Notes: generated by a model not told the origin, from the letters alone. 64,000 nt of DNA from Eremophila alpestris peregrina (GCA_009792885.1 WMCF01000003.1:15028297-15092296), one strand, 5' to 3'; shown: positions 48,660-61,499, counted from the first letter of the stretch. Numbers and translations: made by a program.

Positions 48660-48850
48660 CATCAAGTTTTAAAATGTTTTACAAACATTAGTGAATTAAA
48701 GCTTAATCCCCTTCTTCTCATCCCCATGAAGCAAGTACAGTTTAAAGACAGGGCTATTGAGACCAAAATAATTGTGCTTTGCTGAAGTCACAGGGGCAGC
48801 ATGGTAAGAGAACTTGGGTCTTTTGAATCCCAGCTTTCTGTCTTACACCA
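48660..48850 (+). repeat. MIR/L2-like ancient short repeat
   Basis: AAATGTTTTACAAACATTAG, CATCCCCATGAAGCAAGTAC, GCTGAAGTCACAGGGGCAGC, ACTTGGGTCTTTTGAATCCC and GTCTTACACCAC follow the MIR/L2 order through to the terminal 'ctctaaccactac'-like block. Orientation is plus. Confidence 0.6.
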
Positions 48851-51800
48851 CAAACAACACACATTCCCTCCCTTTCCAGGGCTTGCTGTATTTCCTTTCC
48901 TAGGGTATAGTGAAAACATGCTGGCATCACACCTTGAGACAACCTTGGGTTTTCCCCCTTGCTCACAACTGCTGTCCCATGGAATTAAGATGTTGAAAAG
49001 ATCAAAGAGGAATGTGTGGTGGGGAAAAAAAAATTGTCTGCCTTGGGCATGTTCTGCCTCCACTGCTGCCAGTGGAGTTGGTGTTCTGTTGGGAGCAACC
49101 TCAAACATGTTTGTATGTACTGCCATATAATATTCAGGCAGAACTGTGATTAAAATGCCATAATCAACAAGAAGGCTTGGCTGACAAGAAAACTGGACAG
49201 ATGAGCCAAAAAGTCACACCTGTATTGAATAGATATAATTTCATTATCCTTCTGTATGTGACCTGCATTTCTTACTGCTTCTTATTATTAGCTGCAACTA
49301 CAGCTGCAGCCATCTCTTTCACCTCTTTAGAAAAGAGGGATAGAAAATCCATCAGCCAATTCTTCTCCAGTGGTATGAGATTTTTACCAGAGGGATTAAT
49401 GGTCAGTTGAAGAGAGTTGTTCCCAGCAGGGCCAAGCAAAAAGCAATGTGCACATGAGTCATGAAGTAGGAAGAGAAGGAAACAAATCTATAGATTTTAA
49501 GTTCTTAAATTATTTTCCCTTTAGCTTCCCTTGTTCACACTGATAGATAACCAGGCATGCTAAGCTGGATGTATATTGACAGTGGCCAGTGCAAGCAGGA
49601 CTGAGAGCTTCTCCCACTGTGCAAACAAACCTGAAGTCAGTCAGCTACCAAGACCAGATCAGTATGAACCAGCTATTCCAGCCCTTGCAGATGAGAGATA
49701 CTGGGAGAAAAATCAGTCCTCCTGTCTCTCCTGTGACCTTATGACATACCTCAGCACTAGAACCTTTGGCCTCTTAATGCTGTTACTTTTTGTGACAAGA
49801 CTTCAGCACTGGTCCTTGGGTAGGCTGCTTCTCTAGCACTCTTCCCTGCAGAGGATCCAAACTCAGTGCAAAGGCTGTGCACAGTGCTCATTTCATTCCC
49901 TGCTGAAAGGCAGCCAGGCCTGAGGTGGAACATGGCAAGCGCTTCACCGCACCTGGCAACTCCACACAGCTGCTGAAAACAAGCGAGGAAGAAAGCAGTG
50001 TACAAATGCAGGGGAATTTTCACATGGGCAGGATGTAATTAGCAGAGCTGGAATTTGGCCAGGACACTGGGGTTAAAACACTGGCTTGCAGGTAACACAC
50101 TGGGATCTTTCATAATTCAAATGCTCAGGAGCTCCCATTTCCATTTTACCTGGAAGATGTCAGAGGACTGTTCCCTATTTAATGGTCATGGGCAGCTCTC
50201 GAACGTCTGACAAAGGAAGAAGTGTCTAAATGGTGCTGCACCTGCAGAGCTTCTCTGCCAGCAACTGCCCACCATGAACAAGAGCTGAAAGGATCTCATC
50301 CTGGCAGGACCATGGCTGTGCTGCTGTAAAACACACCTCTATGCCTTGGGGTTCACTTCACCCCTAACCCTCATTACTCAGTTTTTGGGCCCGAAATCCC
50401 TTCCAAACAGAAAGAGAAGATGATAAAATTAGGGCAGCACCTTACACACGAGGGAGAGAATATTACCATTAGATGCTGCTTCAATCTTGTTCTCTGCCAT
50501 TTGAAATAACACCAGAGAGCTATTGGACAACAGAGAATTTAGATGAAGCACTTCCCCCCAGTGTAAATGAGAGAGCTTTTCCAACTGGCCTTGCTGGTAA
50601 TACACAGAATGTCAAGAGCTTTTGCAGCCTTCTTTCCTTCCAGCAGGGAAATCATGTTCAAAGCAGCAAAACATTTTTTTCCACTTCATGATCTCACTTT
50701 CTGTATAAGCAATTTTTCTGTTTACTACAAGGATGTTGAATGTCCATGAAAGATCAGGGAAGTCATTCATGAACCTCACATGTGTAAAGTCTGCATGATG
50801 TTTCTACCATAATGTGGCCCACAGTCTGAAATATAAATTACAAACCTCTAACCCTTGTCAGTCAGACCTGCAGACACGTACAGTCAAAGAGCTGACTTCC
50901 CCTGTGTGGTGCAGTGTGTGCAACCAAAACAAGAGGTGTTCCTGCCATCTGAAAAAGCATCATATTTGTGTTCAGTAAGTTACAAAAAAGGGACCCCTCC
51001 TCTGCCTCTGAGAGCTTACCATGCCAGCCTTTGTTTTATGAGGAGGGAGGGGGGAGGGAGGTGTTTGAATATCCAGGCTGCCTTGTAAGCCCCCTCTTTG
51101 TCAAGTGTTGTTTAATACAACCACCAACCAAACTTGACGAGAGCACCTCAGTCAGTAGGACAACAAACCTACAGACAGCCTCCAGTGGCAAAATGCATTG
51201 GGAGAGTAAAGAACGGGCAGCTGCGGGCAACAGGAAATCCAGCACTAATAAATAAAACGTCTTATGGCCAGAAAGAGGAAATAAACAGCAGCAGCACAAA
51301 CTGAGAGGACAGAAGAGAGCATAACTGTGGCATGGGAATCACTGAGTTACAGTGAGCTTATTTTTACAGAACGTTGTCCCGGTTTGCTATGTGTTCAGAC
51401 TGCAAAAAAAGTGGGGGGACTGCTCAAAGAGAGGGTCTCTATCAGAAGTTGTCAACAACCACTGTAATTAAGGAAGCAGCCAGAGCACACACAACCAGAG
51501 CTGCTGCCAAACTGAAATGAAAGCATTTTTTGTTTTCAGCTGTAGCCCCAAAGGATAATAAAAGATGGTTCTACTATGCCAAGTGAGGAGCTGCAGGGAC
51601 ACCATTTCTATATGGCCCTCCTCCCATCTTTCCAAAATTACATAGTGAGGAAGCAGCAAGTTACTGTTCCTAAGTGTGCTTTCAAAGCCCCTGCCCGCAC
51701 ACCCCATCTGCCTGCAGCCACCTGGGGGAGGCCAGCCGCAAGACAGGTGGGCCCCCAACCACCGTGGTGACAATGGAGGTGGCACCAGCTGAGCTCTGCC

Positions 51801-51859
51801 CCCAGCCAGTGGGCTGTTCTGGCACTGCTTGGTTCAGATTGCTGAAGCAGCAACACGGA
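48851..51859. other. Non-coding, intergenic
   Basis: No supported gene. A 69-codon ATG frame at 49201-49410 encodes a predicted membrane-spanning segment and is treated as a finding. The stretch 51030-51065 is purine-rich (GGAGGGAGGGGGGAGGGAGG). Confidence 0.5.
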
Positions 51860-52410
51860 ATTTTTCTCCCCTTGCCCCCAGCTCTGGGTTCCATCACGGC
51901 CCCCACAGCATTGCCACCACCAGTGGGAGCTGCCGCGTTCAGAAGAGCCACACCCCGCTTTCCTCCTTAGGGTCTCGGAGGTGCCTTGGCAAGGACAAGG
52001 AGTTCGTGGCACAGCAGCTCCGTGCTCTTCTTGCTGCTGACAGCATAGGTGGCTGCACCCATGCAGCAGCAGCAGCAGGCGCTGGGGAGCAGCGCTGGGC
52101 TGGCAGAGCCAAAGGCTTGGCACGGATCTTCTCGGCCGTGGGACACGCGGCTTTCACTGATGGCTGCAGAAACTGGCGTGCAGGTTCAGCCAAGGGAAAG
52201 AAGTCATTCAGAAATTGCATGCATATTTCTGAATTCATTTGTTTCGTGGCGTTTGCCTTTCATCCTCCCCCCTGGGCTCTGCATGCATTGCTGGCATTCT
52301 CTCCCAATCCTATATAATAATTCCCAGGTCTCCGCAAGCCACTGCCTGCCAGTGGGAGCCCGCAGTCACTGGCCCGCCAACCTGGTCACATGAGAAGTTA
52401 CACGCGAAGG
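51860..52410. promoter_or_regulatory. CpG-rich patch with (CAG)5
   Basis: CpG dinucleotides are much denser here than in the first 50 kb, including GCCGCG, CTCGGCCGTG, CACGCGGC and CCCGCC sites. A CAG repeat of five units lies near 52064-52078. The patch could be a weak CpG island or GC-rich intergenic DNA. Long open frames on both strands follow from the GC content, and none shows a start context or homology I recognise. Confidence 0.3.
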
Positions 52411-54529
52411 TTTAATGCTTTCTCCTGACCCCAGCCCCTGCTCCTGTGAATCTCCTGCAGTGTTTTCCTAATCAGGTGCCAGGGAAACTTTGCACTGAGC
52501 GGGGTGCTAAGAAGGTGGCTATTTAGCTGCAGCATTTCCAGTCTTTGAGCTCTGTCCCGAGCTGTAAATACAAGCAGTGGAACCAGGTGAATGTCTGACA
52601 AGGCTGCCATTTAGACCTGAAGCTGCTTTCCAACCAAAGGCACGTTGTAGCTGCTGCACTTGCTCTGTCCCAACTGCTGCACTAATGGTTAATTGCTTCA
52701 GCAGGCGTGGAAATCACTTCTCAAAGCCTGCATACAAGGTACACAGCTATGGTCCAGTCAAATTTTAACCTTCACTGGACATTGACAATATGTCTGTTAC
52801 TTGGCAGTCAAAAAGAAAATATAGCCCTTCCATTACTGAATTCTAGGTGATGCAGGTATTTAGCTCATCACACAACTTGTGAAAGTGGTAACATATTTAC
52901 TTTTGTGACACCCTTATATATGACATATCAGAAAAAACACATGCTTCTGGAGAATCTCAAATGGAAGTGATCTTTTATTAAATGTGGATGAAAGGCAGAA
53001 ATATTCAAGGGTTGTTTCTGATATATCAGCAGTTACAGTGATTTCCTGCTATCAGTGTTATGTGAGGGAGAGCAGCTATCTCTTGCAGGAAGAGTTCTTG
53101 TTACCCACCTGATGTTTTCAGGTAGGATTTCACACAGGGCAGCACATGAGTCATGCTCAGTTTTTGGAAGCACAGGAATTTTGTCTAGCAGGCAGGGCCC
53201 AATGTCCCTCTAGGTTTCATACAGACCACAGAAAGACAAGCCAGTTGCACCTTTGAGCCAAACAGTTGGATAATGAAACTGAGCATTTGATTTCAGTTTT
53301 GGTTCCTTTTTTTGAAGCCTAAGGGTCCAGCTTGTTATTAACTCCAGCCTATACTTACATTTGTGGGTTTAAGTGAAAAGACCAGGTAAAGTTTTAAGTT
53401 GCAGTCTGTTTATATTGTTCTGATTTAAGCTCTATCATTATCAACATAACTTTCAAAAACAAACAAAAGCCATTAACTGACAGTGTTTTTCAAATTCTCT
53501 GCTTTTCTCATCATTTTCAGAAGTGTAGTGTATTCAAAAGTGTAAGCCTGTCCCACTTGGCTGACAGGCTGTTTGATTATTGCTTTATGTTATATTACAT
53601 TGTTTCATTCTTAATTGTAAGCCATCAAAACCATAAAATCTGAGTTCTAGTCTCAGTTAGACTCAAACATAACTACTGAAAAGGTTTGTCTAACTTCTTA
53701 GTATATATGGCATTTAACAAACTTTGCTTAAATTGTATATTCTCAACTCAATCCAAACAAGAGTTGAGAAATCCTGCTTCTCCCAGATGAGAGCATGCCT
53801 GAATAATATAGGAATTATTTTTCTCACTCAAAGGCATTTGCAAAGTACATGCATAAATACGGGAATTTAATCAGCTGGTGCTGTCTCTTTGTTAAAGGAA
53901 AAACTTATTTAACCCTTTAGGAGAGATTCAAGCTGCCAGTGACAAGGGAGACAGGTCTGAGCAGCCAAAAGGTGATGTGTGTAGAAAAAAAGTGTACATT
54001 GGTGATGTCTGTGGCTGTAATCAGCTGACACTGTCCACCCTGCCACACAACAGCCAGGAGACCAGAAAAGGAGGATTTTCCATTTCTGGAAAGTGCAGTG
54101 AAATAAGGGAACACAGCGATCTCCAAATTGTCGTTCCTTCCATGAAGTATTGTCTTCAGGATACTGCTTGACATTCATTCAGTCAAATATTTTGACAATT
54201 TGAACAAATAAGCAGGAAGTGGTTTTGATTTTTGGCTCCAGTGGGCCATTTGTGAAGAATAAGTAGCACAGCGTGTGCCACGTCTCTGAAATACCCTTGT
54301 TTGCCACAAACATTTACAGTGTGTTTCCCAGGCTGTGGAAACAGTTATCATTTCCAGTCCACCAAGTCCCCCCTCTCTCCACACCCCATCCCCATGAAGC
54401 GAAGCATCACTCTGAATTACTCTGCTGTTACCTGTTGGTGAGGAGAGGGTGCATGTGCACATAACACATTATTCTGTGCACATTTCAGAGAGGGGTTGTG
54501 ATTGCAGTCACTTCACAGTGGCACAGAAG
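52411..54529. other. Non-coding, intergenic
   Basis: Returns to AT-rich, CpG-poor sequence. No feature recognised. Confidence 0.5.
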
Positions 54530-54955
54530 AGGAGTAGCCGAGGCGGGGCGTGCACAGGGACCTGAGAGCCAAACCTGCACCTCTCTGCACACTCTTTCCA
54601 AGCTGCTGCTGCAGCATCCCTTCACAGGAGCCCTAGGCCTGCGCTTGGGGAGATGCCAGAGCAGCTTTTGTCTGTGCTTTCCCCGCGGGTTTAAGCAGTT
54701 CTTTCCATTAGCATTTGGGTCAGAGCACATGGAGCAGCCCCGGCCGGAGTGGGAGAAGTCACGCTGTGAGGCCACACTTGAACGTGGCCACTTGAGCGCG
54801 CCCAGGGTACAAAGGCTGCCTGTGTGGGGCACGTCCCGCCGCGCGTCACGCCCGGGTTGTCACTGGCAGCCAGGGCTTGCTGGGGGTGACACAATAACCT
54901 CTTTATGCTTACAAGAATAGCGGGGGGAATCGCGGGAGACCACTGGAAACGTAGC
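54530..54955 (+). promoter_or_regulatory. CpG-island-like segment, candidate promoter
   Basis: I count about 23 CpGs in roughly 425 GC-rich bases, including CCCGCCGCGCGTCACGCCCGGG. This is the densest CpG cluster in the window. A plus-strand donor (CAAG|GTAAGG) follows at about 54991. An ATG at 54905 opens a frame (MLTRIAGGIAGDHWK...) that runs to that donor. This is compatible with a promoter and first exon, but the frame is unidentified and the strand is not secure. Confidence 0.35.
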
Positions 54956-56490
54956 AGCAAAGAAGGGGTTTGGCTTTTGTCTGTCCCTCAAGGTAAGGTG
55001 CTGAGCTGCCTCTGCTGCGCTGCGAGGAGCACAAGCAAAGCAGCATCAAAGGTTTGGGGTATCTGGGTGGGAGAGTACTTAAAGAAACACCCAAGGAAGA
55101 CCCCGTGGTTTCTCTGTGGTAAAAACATGATAAAACTGCTTATTTGGGGAAGAGTTTTACAGCAGCTCACTCTAAAGTCAGGGCTGCCACAGCCTTGCCA
55201 CCCCACTGCCTTCAGCACAAGAGCAGCTACACAGGGAATCAGCTCAAAGAGCTGAGCTGTCTGGAAATTAAACTGCTTTTTAAATTACAAAATAGAGGCT
55301 TGCTTTACTAGAATGTCTCAAAGGTTCATTCAAAGAGAACTGGATAAATAAAAAGACTAGGAACTGAAAAGAACGAACACAGACAGAAATTTGAAAAAAT
55401 ACTGATACAAACTATAAAAGTTAGTTAAATTTCTTACAGTATCTGTTGCTGTCTCCTTTGCCAGCCCCTCAGCCATACACTCCACAAAGTAGTAAGCCCA
55501 AATAATTCAGATATGCTAAGCAAAGCTACTCTGAATATGGCTTCTAGCCTAATAACTCAGAGCCTTATCCAGTTCCCATGAAAAACATCAGGAAAGTTTC
55601 CTTCAACACTAATAGACATAAGATTGGATTGCAGAACAACCATAGAACTTTTGACCAAAAAGTGAAGTTTTTCTAAAGCACTGATAAAAGATTCATGCAG
55701 GAGAATGTGGAAACTCTGACTGGAGCAGCTATATTGCTAAATATGTTTCAAGTGAGCATAATCATTTTTGAAACTACAGTCATTCTCACTAGTTATGTGT
55801 GCTCTAAGGGGAAACTACAAAACAAACTCTTTTTTTTTAAGGAAAAAAGCATTTATAATTTCTTTATTGTGGATGTGCAGAAAGACTCCCCCTCTGCTGC
55901 TGGGTAAACCAGTTTCTGCTCAATAAGCAGTAAAGCACATCCTAATTTTTATAAACCATTTGTTAGGCAAAACAGGGCTTTTTTACAATGCTTTCATTTT
56001 TTTGCAAGTTGGAGTCTTTCTGTTGATGCCAGCTGCTTTAGTTGTAGGTATTTTCTGGGAGGTGATGTCTGTCAGTCCCACGTGGGGTGTCCCCTTGGCT
56101 ATCTCTCATAGCTGCCCTTCTATAAATCACAGCATATTAAAAAAAGGGGGATAATGCTGACATGTGAACTAATCCCCACATCAAAGAGAGCAATTCTCCC
56201 TCCTCCAAGCACCCACCCCCCTCTTTTGCTGGGAAAAGTCTAACGCCTAGAAGGTGATTTACACAAAACTTCATCCCAGTTGTTAGGAAACTTGCAGTGC
56301 TGCTTACTTGCCAACTGCAGGAGGAACCTGGGAATCAGGGTAACCACAATAGCTAGCCTGCGGCTTCCAGCATTTGGCAACTCAGGAGAGAAAAGAAAAA
56401 TTGGCTTGTTTCAACAAACTTGTGTGTATGTTGATTGCATGGCAGAATAGGCATGCAAATAGACAGATGTAAACGTGACTGGTGATGTGG
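54956..56490. other. Non-coding tract
   Basis: No supported exon or repeat. Short poly-T and poly-A runs only. If the CpG patch at 54.5 kb is a promoter, this would be its first intron. Confidence 0.45.
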
Positions 56491-56550
56491 GTCTGTCTGG
56501 GCAAATCTGGGTCTGTGTGGGCACATCTGTGTCTGCATGTGCTTACAAGC
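56491..56550. repeat. Three-copy 20-base tandem repeat
   Basis: The units start at 56491, 56511 and 56531, each beginning GTCTG. The first two differ at a few positions and the third is more diverged. A small minisatellite or slippage relic. Confidence 0.8.
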
Positions 56551-59500
56551 ACTTGTAGCAGACACAGAGCTGCCTGGCCTGGCACATACAAGACACACTG
56601 AAGCACACAGAAATACCTCTCTCTCCTTCTGCTAGGACAAGAGGGACAACGGGGAATATACTTTAAAAACATAAGCCCATGTGGGCATCTGGTGGCCTAG
56701 ACATGGACAGGGCTATCTTAAGCTGTTCATTCCAGCTGTAGGCCTGCCTTTGAGCTAACAGTTCAAATGCTGGGAATAGATGAATAAGGAGAATGCTCTG
56801 TCTGAGACAGGATTAAAGCATACACTCACGGCTGCCCTTGCCTTTGTAAATGCTTCCTGTGCACTGATTAAACACACAAGATGCTTCCAAATAATCGTCT
56901 GTCTTTGGAATGCAGCTGAAAGGAGGAAAAAATGCCTCTGTCTGGCTAGGTAACTTTCTTTTCCCAACTTAATGCTTAGCCTGTTCCTGTGCTGGCCACA
57001 TGTCCTTCAGGCATACCAACAAAGCATATATAGCATGGAAAAGGCTACACTGATGGTTCTGGATTAATAATCAATAAGCAAAAATACCTGCCTCGTGTGA
57101 AATTGGCTGCAGTAATGTGCATTTCTATTCGTATATGTATGCATGTGACCAAGGTACTTCCACCAGTATCAAAGCTTCTGGTTGAGTAATTCAGCTTACT
57201 TGCTGCTTTCTCCTGCCACCCACACGGGCAGGCAGGGATGCCCTGGGGCCAGCAGGGCCCTCCCCTCCCAGGTCATCCCTTGCCCCAGGCCAGAGGGCCA
57301 TAAATGTCTCTCCCAATAAGTCATCGTCACCGCCAAAAGAGGCACGCGAGGTTCGCTCCCAGGGCAAGAGAGTGAACTGGAGTGGGGAACCACTGGATTA
57401 AAAAAATGCATCCTTTTTGTAACCCTTAGTTGGTTGTGGTCCAGCTGCAGTCACCGATACACTTTGGTGTGATTGCACAAGAGCTGAAGGGGGGAAGCAA
57501 GTAGCCAGGGGCAGTGAGACACTCAGGCAGCTCCCCTGTCAGTGGTATGTGCTGGCTTAAAACATTCATGAAAATACAGCCAGAGGGAGAGCATCAGGCA
57601 TGCCAGAGACACACATCTCCCACTCCAGGGACAGGAAGGGCATGGCACGTGTGGGGGGAAGGCAGAGACCAGAAGTTTTCTTGTTCCAGCGCTCCCTCCA
57701 CGTAGATGTGCAGCTCTGCATGTGTCTGTGCCTGTCCCCTGCCCTGTGTCAAGTGGAGAGGATGTGAAAGAAACCCCAGCCTGGTTGAGCCCTCACCTCC
57801 AGTACATGGAAAAACAAACACAGCCATTCTCTTGTTTGTTGATTTAGTTCAGAGTGCTCCTTCCATTACAAAACCATTTCCCTGCAGGCAATGGGCTAAA
57901 CCCTATTTGCTTATTGCTCTGCAAAAGAAAATGATGGGTGCAATTTTCAAGCACCTCTTCTGTTGATAGACACAGAGATTGAAAGGACAGAGCCCTCCCA
58001 GCTACCTCTCAGCTGTGTTTTCTTGTTGGGCATAACTTTTCATGTTTCCTGGCTCAGAAACACATGCTACACGGATCTTTTTCTCCTCTTCTTGAAATAT
58101 ACCTCTGTCTAGGGGTCAGCTTTGTGCTTGGAAAGTGAACCATGTGTTTCATCACAGGTGTTTATATGGAGATGGCAGTGAAAGCTGCATCCAGAGCTGC
58201 AATTCATGGGACAGCACATACCCCAGACACCCCAATGCACCATCTGAAATGAGTCACAACCCCAGATGTGAGCACTAGTAAACGGGGGAGAGGTTTCCTC
58301 CTGCTGCTCAGGCTGGTGGCTGCACCAGCTCCCACTTAGGATGGTGGAAATACCAAGCCAGCTCTTGGAACTGGCACAGCTCAGTGGGGCTCTGGGTGTG
58401 AGATGCATCTTTGTTCAAGGCAAACACACAGGAAACATATCACAAGTCTCTTCTAGCCTGTTTTTATTGATGAGATGCACCCGTCGGCAGTTCCTGGTGC
58501 TGACTGGGACAAGTCTGGATAAAAACTGCAAGAGGAGCACTAAAGTTTATCTAGAGCTGGCACCAGTTTTGGTGCTTGGCTGAATTAGCTGTTTCTACTG
58601 GGTCCAGAGCTCTCTCTTTGTGCCAACACTACCACCTCCCCTCATCCTCCACCCTCAAAATAATCAAACTCGTCTCAACACCTTTTTTTGTCAGGTTAAA
58701 TCACTTCTCTGCTAGCTGGTCTTTTAGATGGCAATTCTTCTCACTGGCCTTTTAGGTGGCTGGCTCTTTACACTCCTCACAAATCCAAGCCAACTGCATT
58801 AAAAAGTGAATTTACATTGCAGGGCTGTGGGGGGAGGGTACCCCAGGCAATGTCAAAGAAAAAGCAGATCAAAAAGAGCTGCTAGTATTGGATAGTGGGC
58901 TGTCTTTTCAGCTGCTTTAGGACACGTCCTTTCAGCACAAGAAAAGCTCAAAAGAATTCAGTTAATCTGTTGTTAAACAGAGTCTGTGATGGGAGACTGG
59001 TCTGTCATCGTCCAGGCAGGAAACTGAGCCTGTCTGTAATGGCTGGGAGTTCCTTTGCCCTTTCCCAGCATTTCATATCCATAGTGGCAGTGAGTTCATG
59101 GACTGGCACCTTATTGGCCTGGCACTGTCTCTCAGCCTTGTGATGCCAGGACCCCTTTCTTCTGGCTGCTCTCAGGAGAAGCAGCAGCTCACAGCACGTG
59201 CACTACATAGCACAGCACACCCAAAAGGCAGCCAAAAATCCCTCTCCATATCTCTCCTGCTTCACACAAGCACAGGAGTACCTTGCAGTGGGCATTGGCA
59301 GTGGCTAACCTGCTGCTGGTGGTGATTTCAAAGAGCCAGGAGGTCAGCTGAAGTCCTGAGGCAAGAGCTTTGGCATGACTCAGTTCTAAGTCTGAAAATA
59401 GAGATGTGAGAGCAGTCTGACCCACACTAAGGTGTGGCCCCCACGATGTCCCACTGAGCCTCAGTGCTCAGTGCCACAGCACAGCCCTGAATGTTAGAGA

Positions 59501-59839
59501 TGGTGAGCAGCCCATGGACTTGCCAGCCTACACTTAATTTACCACACGAGGAATATCACATGCATATTGCTTCCACCTAAAATGAATCCCTCCTTCCAGC
59601 TTGGGAGAAAGATTTAAAGACATTACTTCTGTTCCGTTGATGAATCACATTTCAGTGTCTTCTAAACAAGAGGGAGCTTAATGTTTTTGTGTAACCTTGA
59701 ACTGGCTAGTACACAACTTTTATTGCTTCATCCTTGAGCTTCCATGAGCTAGATTATGTTCTACTATGAACAGAACGTCCTACTTAGGATTGTATGGCAC
59801 ATGCTTTGGTTGCAACAGCTTCCCAGTGCTTTCTTTGGC
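56551..59839. other. Non-coding, intergenic or intronic
   Basis: GC-rich patches around 57200-57320 and 57640-57750 alternate with AT-rich DNA. No exon is supported. Confidence 0.5.
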
Positions 59840-59898
59840 CTGCATGTATATGTAGCTGTATGCATGCATACACATGTGTGTGCATATATGTATGTGTT
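59840..59898. repeat. Degenerate (TATG/TGCA)n purine-pyrimidine repeat
   Basis: Alternating purine-pyrimidine sequence with a 16-base perfect palindrome TGTATGCATGCATACA at 59857-59872. A decayed TG/TATG microsatellite. Confidence 0.85.
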
Positions 59899-61499
59899 CA
59901 TTTCTAATTATGAAATGACACAATGAAAATTTCCAGTTCTGAAAATTTTTATTTCATTTCCTTCCTTCTCCACTGCTCTTCAGCTAAGCCCACTGGCAGT
60001 GTGTTCTAAGGAACAGGATAATTCCCCTCTGTGACTCATTTCTGAGGTCTCCCAGGCAGGATTCAGTATGCTGGTGTCAGTGGTTGCTGCAAGAGCTGTT
60101 TAAATGTCCCTGCATGTAGTGGGCAGTGAAGTGCTGATCACAGTCAGCAGTGCTAGGAATGTCAGGGTCTGTTTAATATTCACTGGGGATCTTCCTAAAA
60201 AGTCAATGAACCTCCCAACGGTTTTGTGAACTGGCTGAGCATTACCATGCAGTTGTTTCAGCTTTTATTTTAGTGCATGAGGAGCATTGTCCTGTGAAAT
60301 GGAACTTTCTGGGTTTGTTTTAATTGCAGACTGTAATTTGATTTTAAATTATCTACTGTCAAGCCTTTCACAAGTGAACTGAACACACATGCATTTTCTC
60401 CATAACACATTTGACTGTCTGGAGAAACAAAAGTTGGTAATTAAGCTCACAGCAGTTGATAAGGACGGGGCCTAGGCAGGGCCTAAAACCTCAACAAGTT
60501 AGAGCCTTAATTTCTGGATACTTACCAAAGCCAAGCCCTTGACTTGGTGCAGCTTGCCCATTCAGGATAATCTGGCTCTTTGATTCCCTGGGGAGGCTGC
60601 AGGGCTGTGCTGTGGGAAGTCGGCACCTCACTATGACAGGGAGGGATGCCAAACAAGCAGACACCACTCCAGGGTAACCAGCTATGCCAAGTCAAATGCA
60701 TAATTCAGCAAGATTATGGTTAAATATGGGAGATCTGTTTCTCTCCAGCCAATGCATGAGTTCCCAGCACCTTTTGTACTTTGAAATACCATTAATTAAT
60801 ATTTATCAGATGTAAAACGTGACACTAGCTACTTGATACAATATGCCTTTAAGCACTGTATTACTATTCCTTTTTAAGCATATCTACAGTCAGGCTGAGG
60901 CAAGTGATCACAAGTGTCACAACAGCAAACACCCCTTTAGCTGGAGGCAGCTTTTAAAACCATCCAGGCCTTAAACAGTACTGTCCTCAGTGCAGGACAA
61001 AGCCCATTAGCAGGAGGGTGGGACCTGCCACATTGCCCATGGCTGCTTCCATGTTTAAGAAACACAAATCATCATGTAGTGATTTTTTTTATGGCATCTT
61101 AGCTCCAAACTCACATGGATGTTTGAAAAGCACCTCTGCTCATCTCTCTCTGCCATGGCCTTCTTTCATACCAGAGCTTAGCTGCCCATGGGGAGGTGTG
61201 CCAGGGCAGACAGGCCATGCTGTGCCTTGCTGTGCTGTGCCTGGGCAGCATGGGCACCCTCACTCCTCACTGCCCCCCTGCTGCCCTTGCTGTGCCACTG
61301 AGAACAAAGCTATTGGCCCCTTGCTGGTGCACTGCCCTGTGTCCAATGTGTTTGACAGGGCTGGTACCTTGAGAGCACTGTGGCAGGGGCTTCCCAGCAG
61401 TTCAGCTCCCGAGGCCACAGCCTCTGGATAACTTCCACCCCAAATGTATGTCACATTTCCTTCCAGTGAAAGCAAAATATTTACACTAAGCCAGGGTCA
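59899..61499. other. Non-coding; possible conserved elements
   Basis: 60230-60480 and 60700-60880 carry long AT-rich motifs (TTAATTGCAG, ATTAATTAATATT, TTAAATTATCT) of the kind seen in deeply conserved vertebrate enhancers. This is an impression only. A minus-strand splice-bounded segment at 60526-60587 is listed as a finding. Confidence 0.4.

Noticed and set aside
51638..52317. Overlapping frames of about 160 codons on both strands
   Set aside because: GC-rich DNA has few stops, and the overlap on opposite strands plus the Q, A and H-rich repeats point to base composition, not coding.
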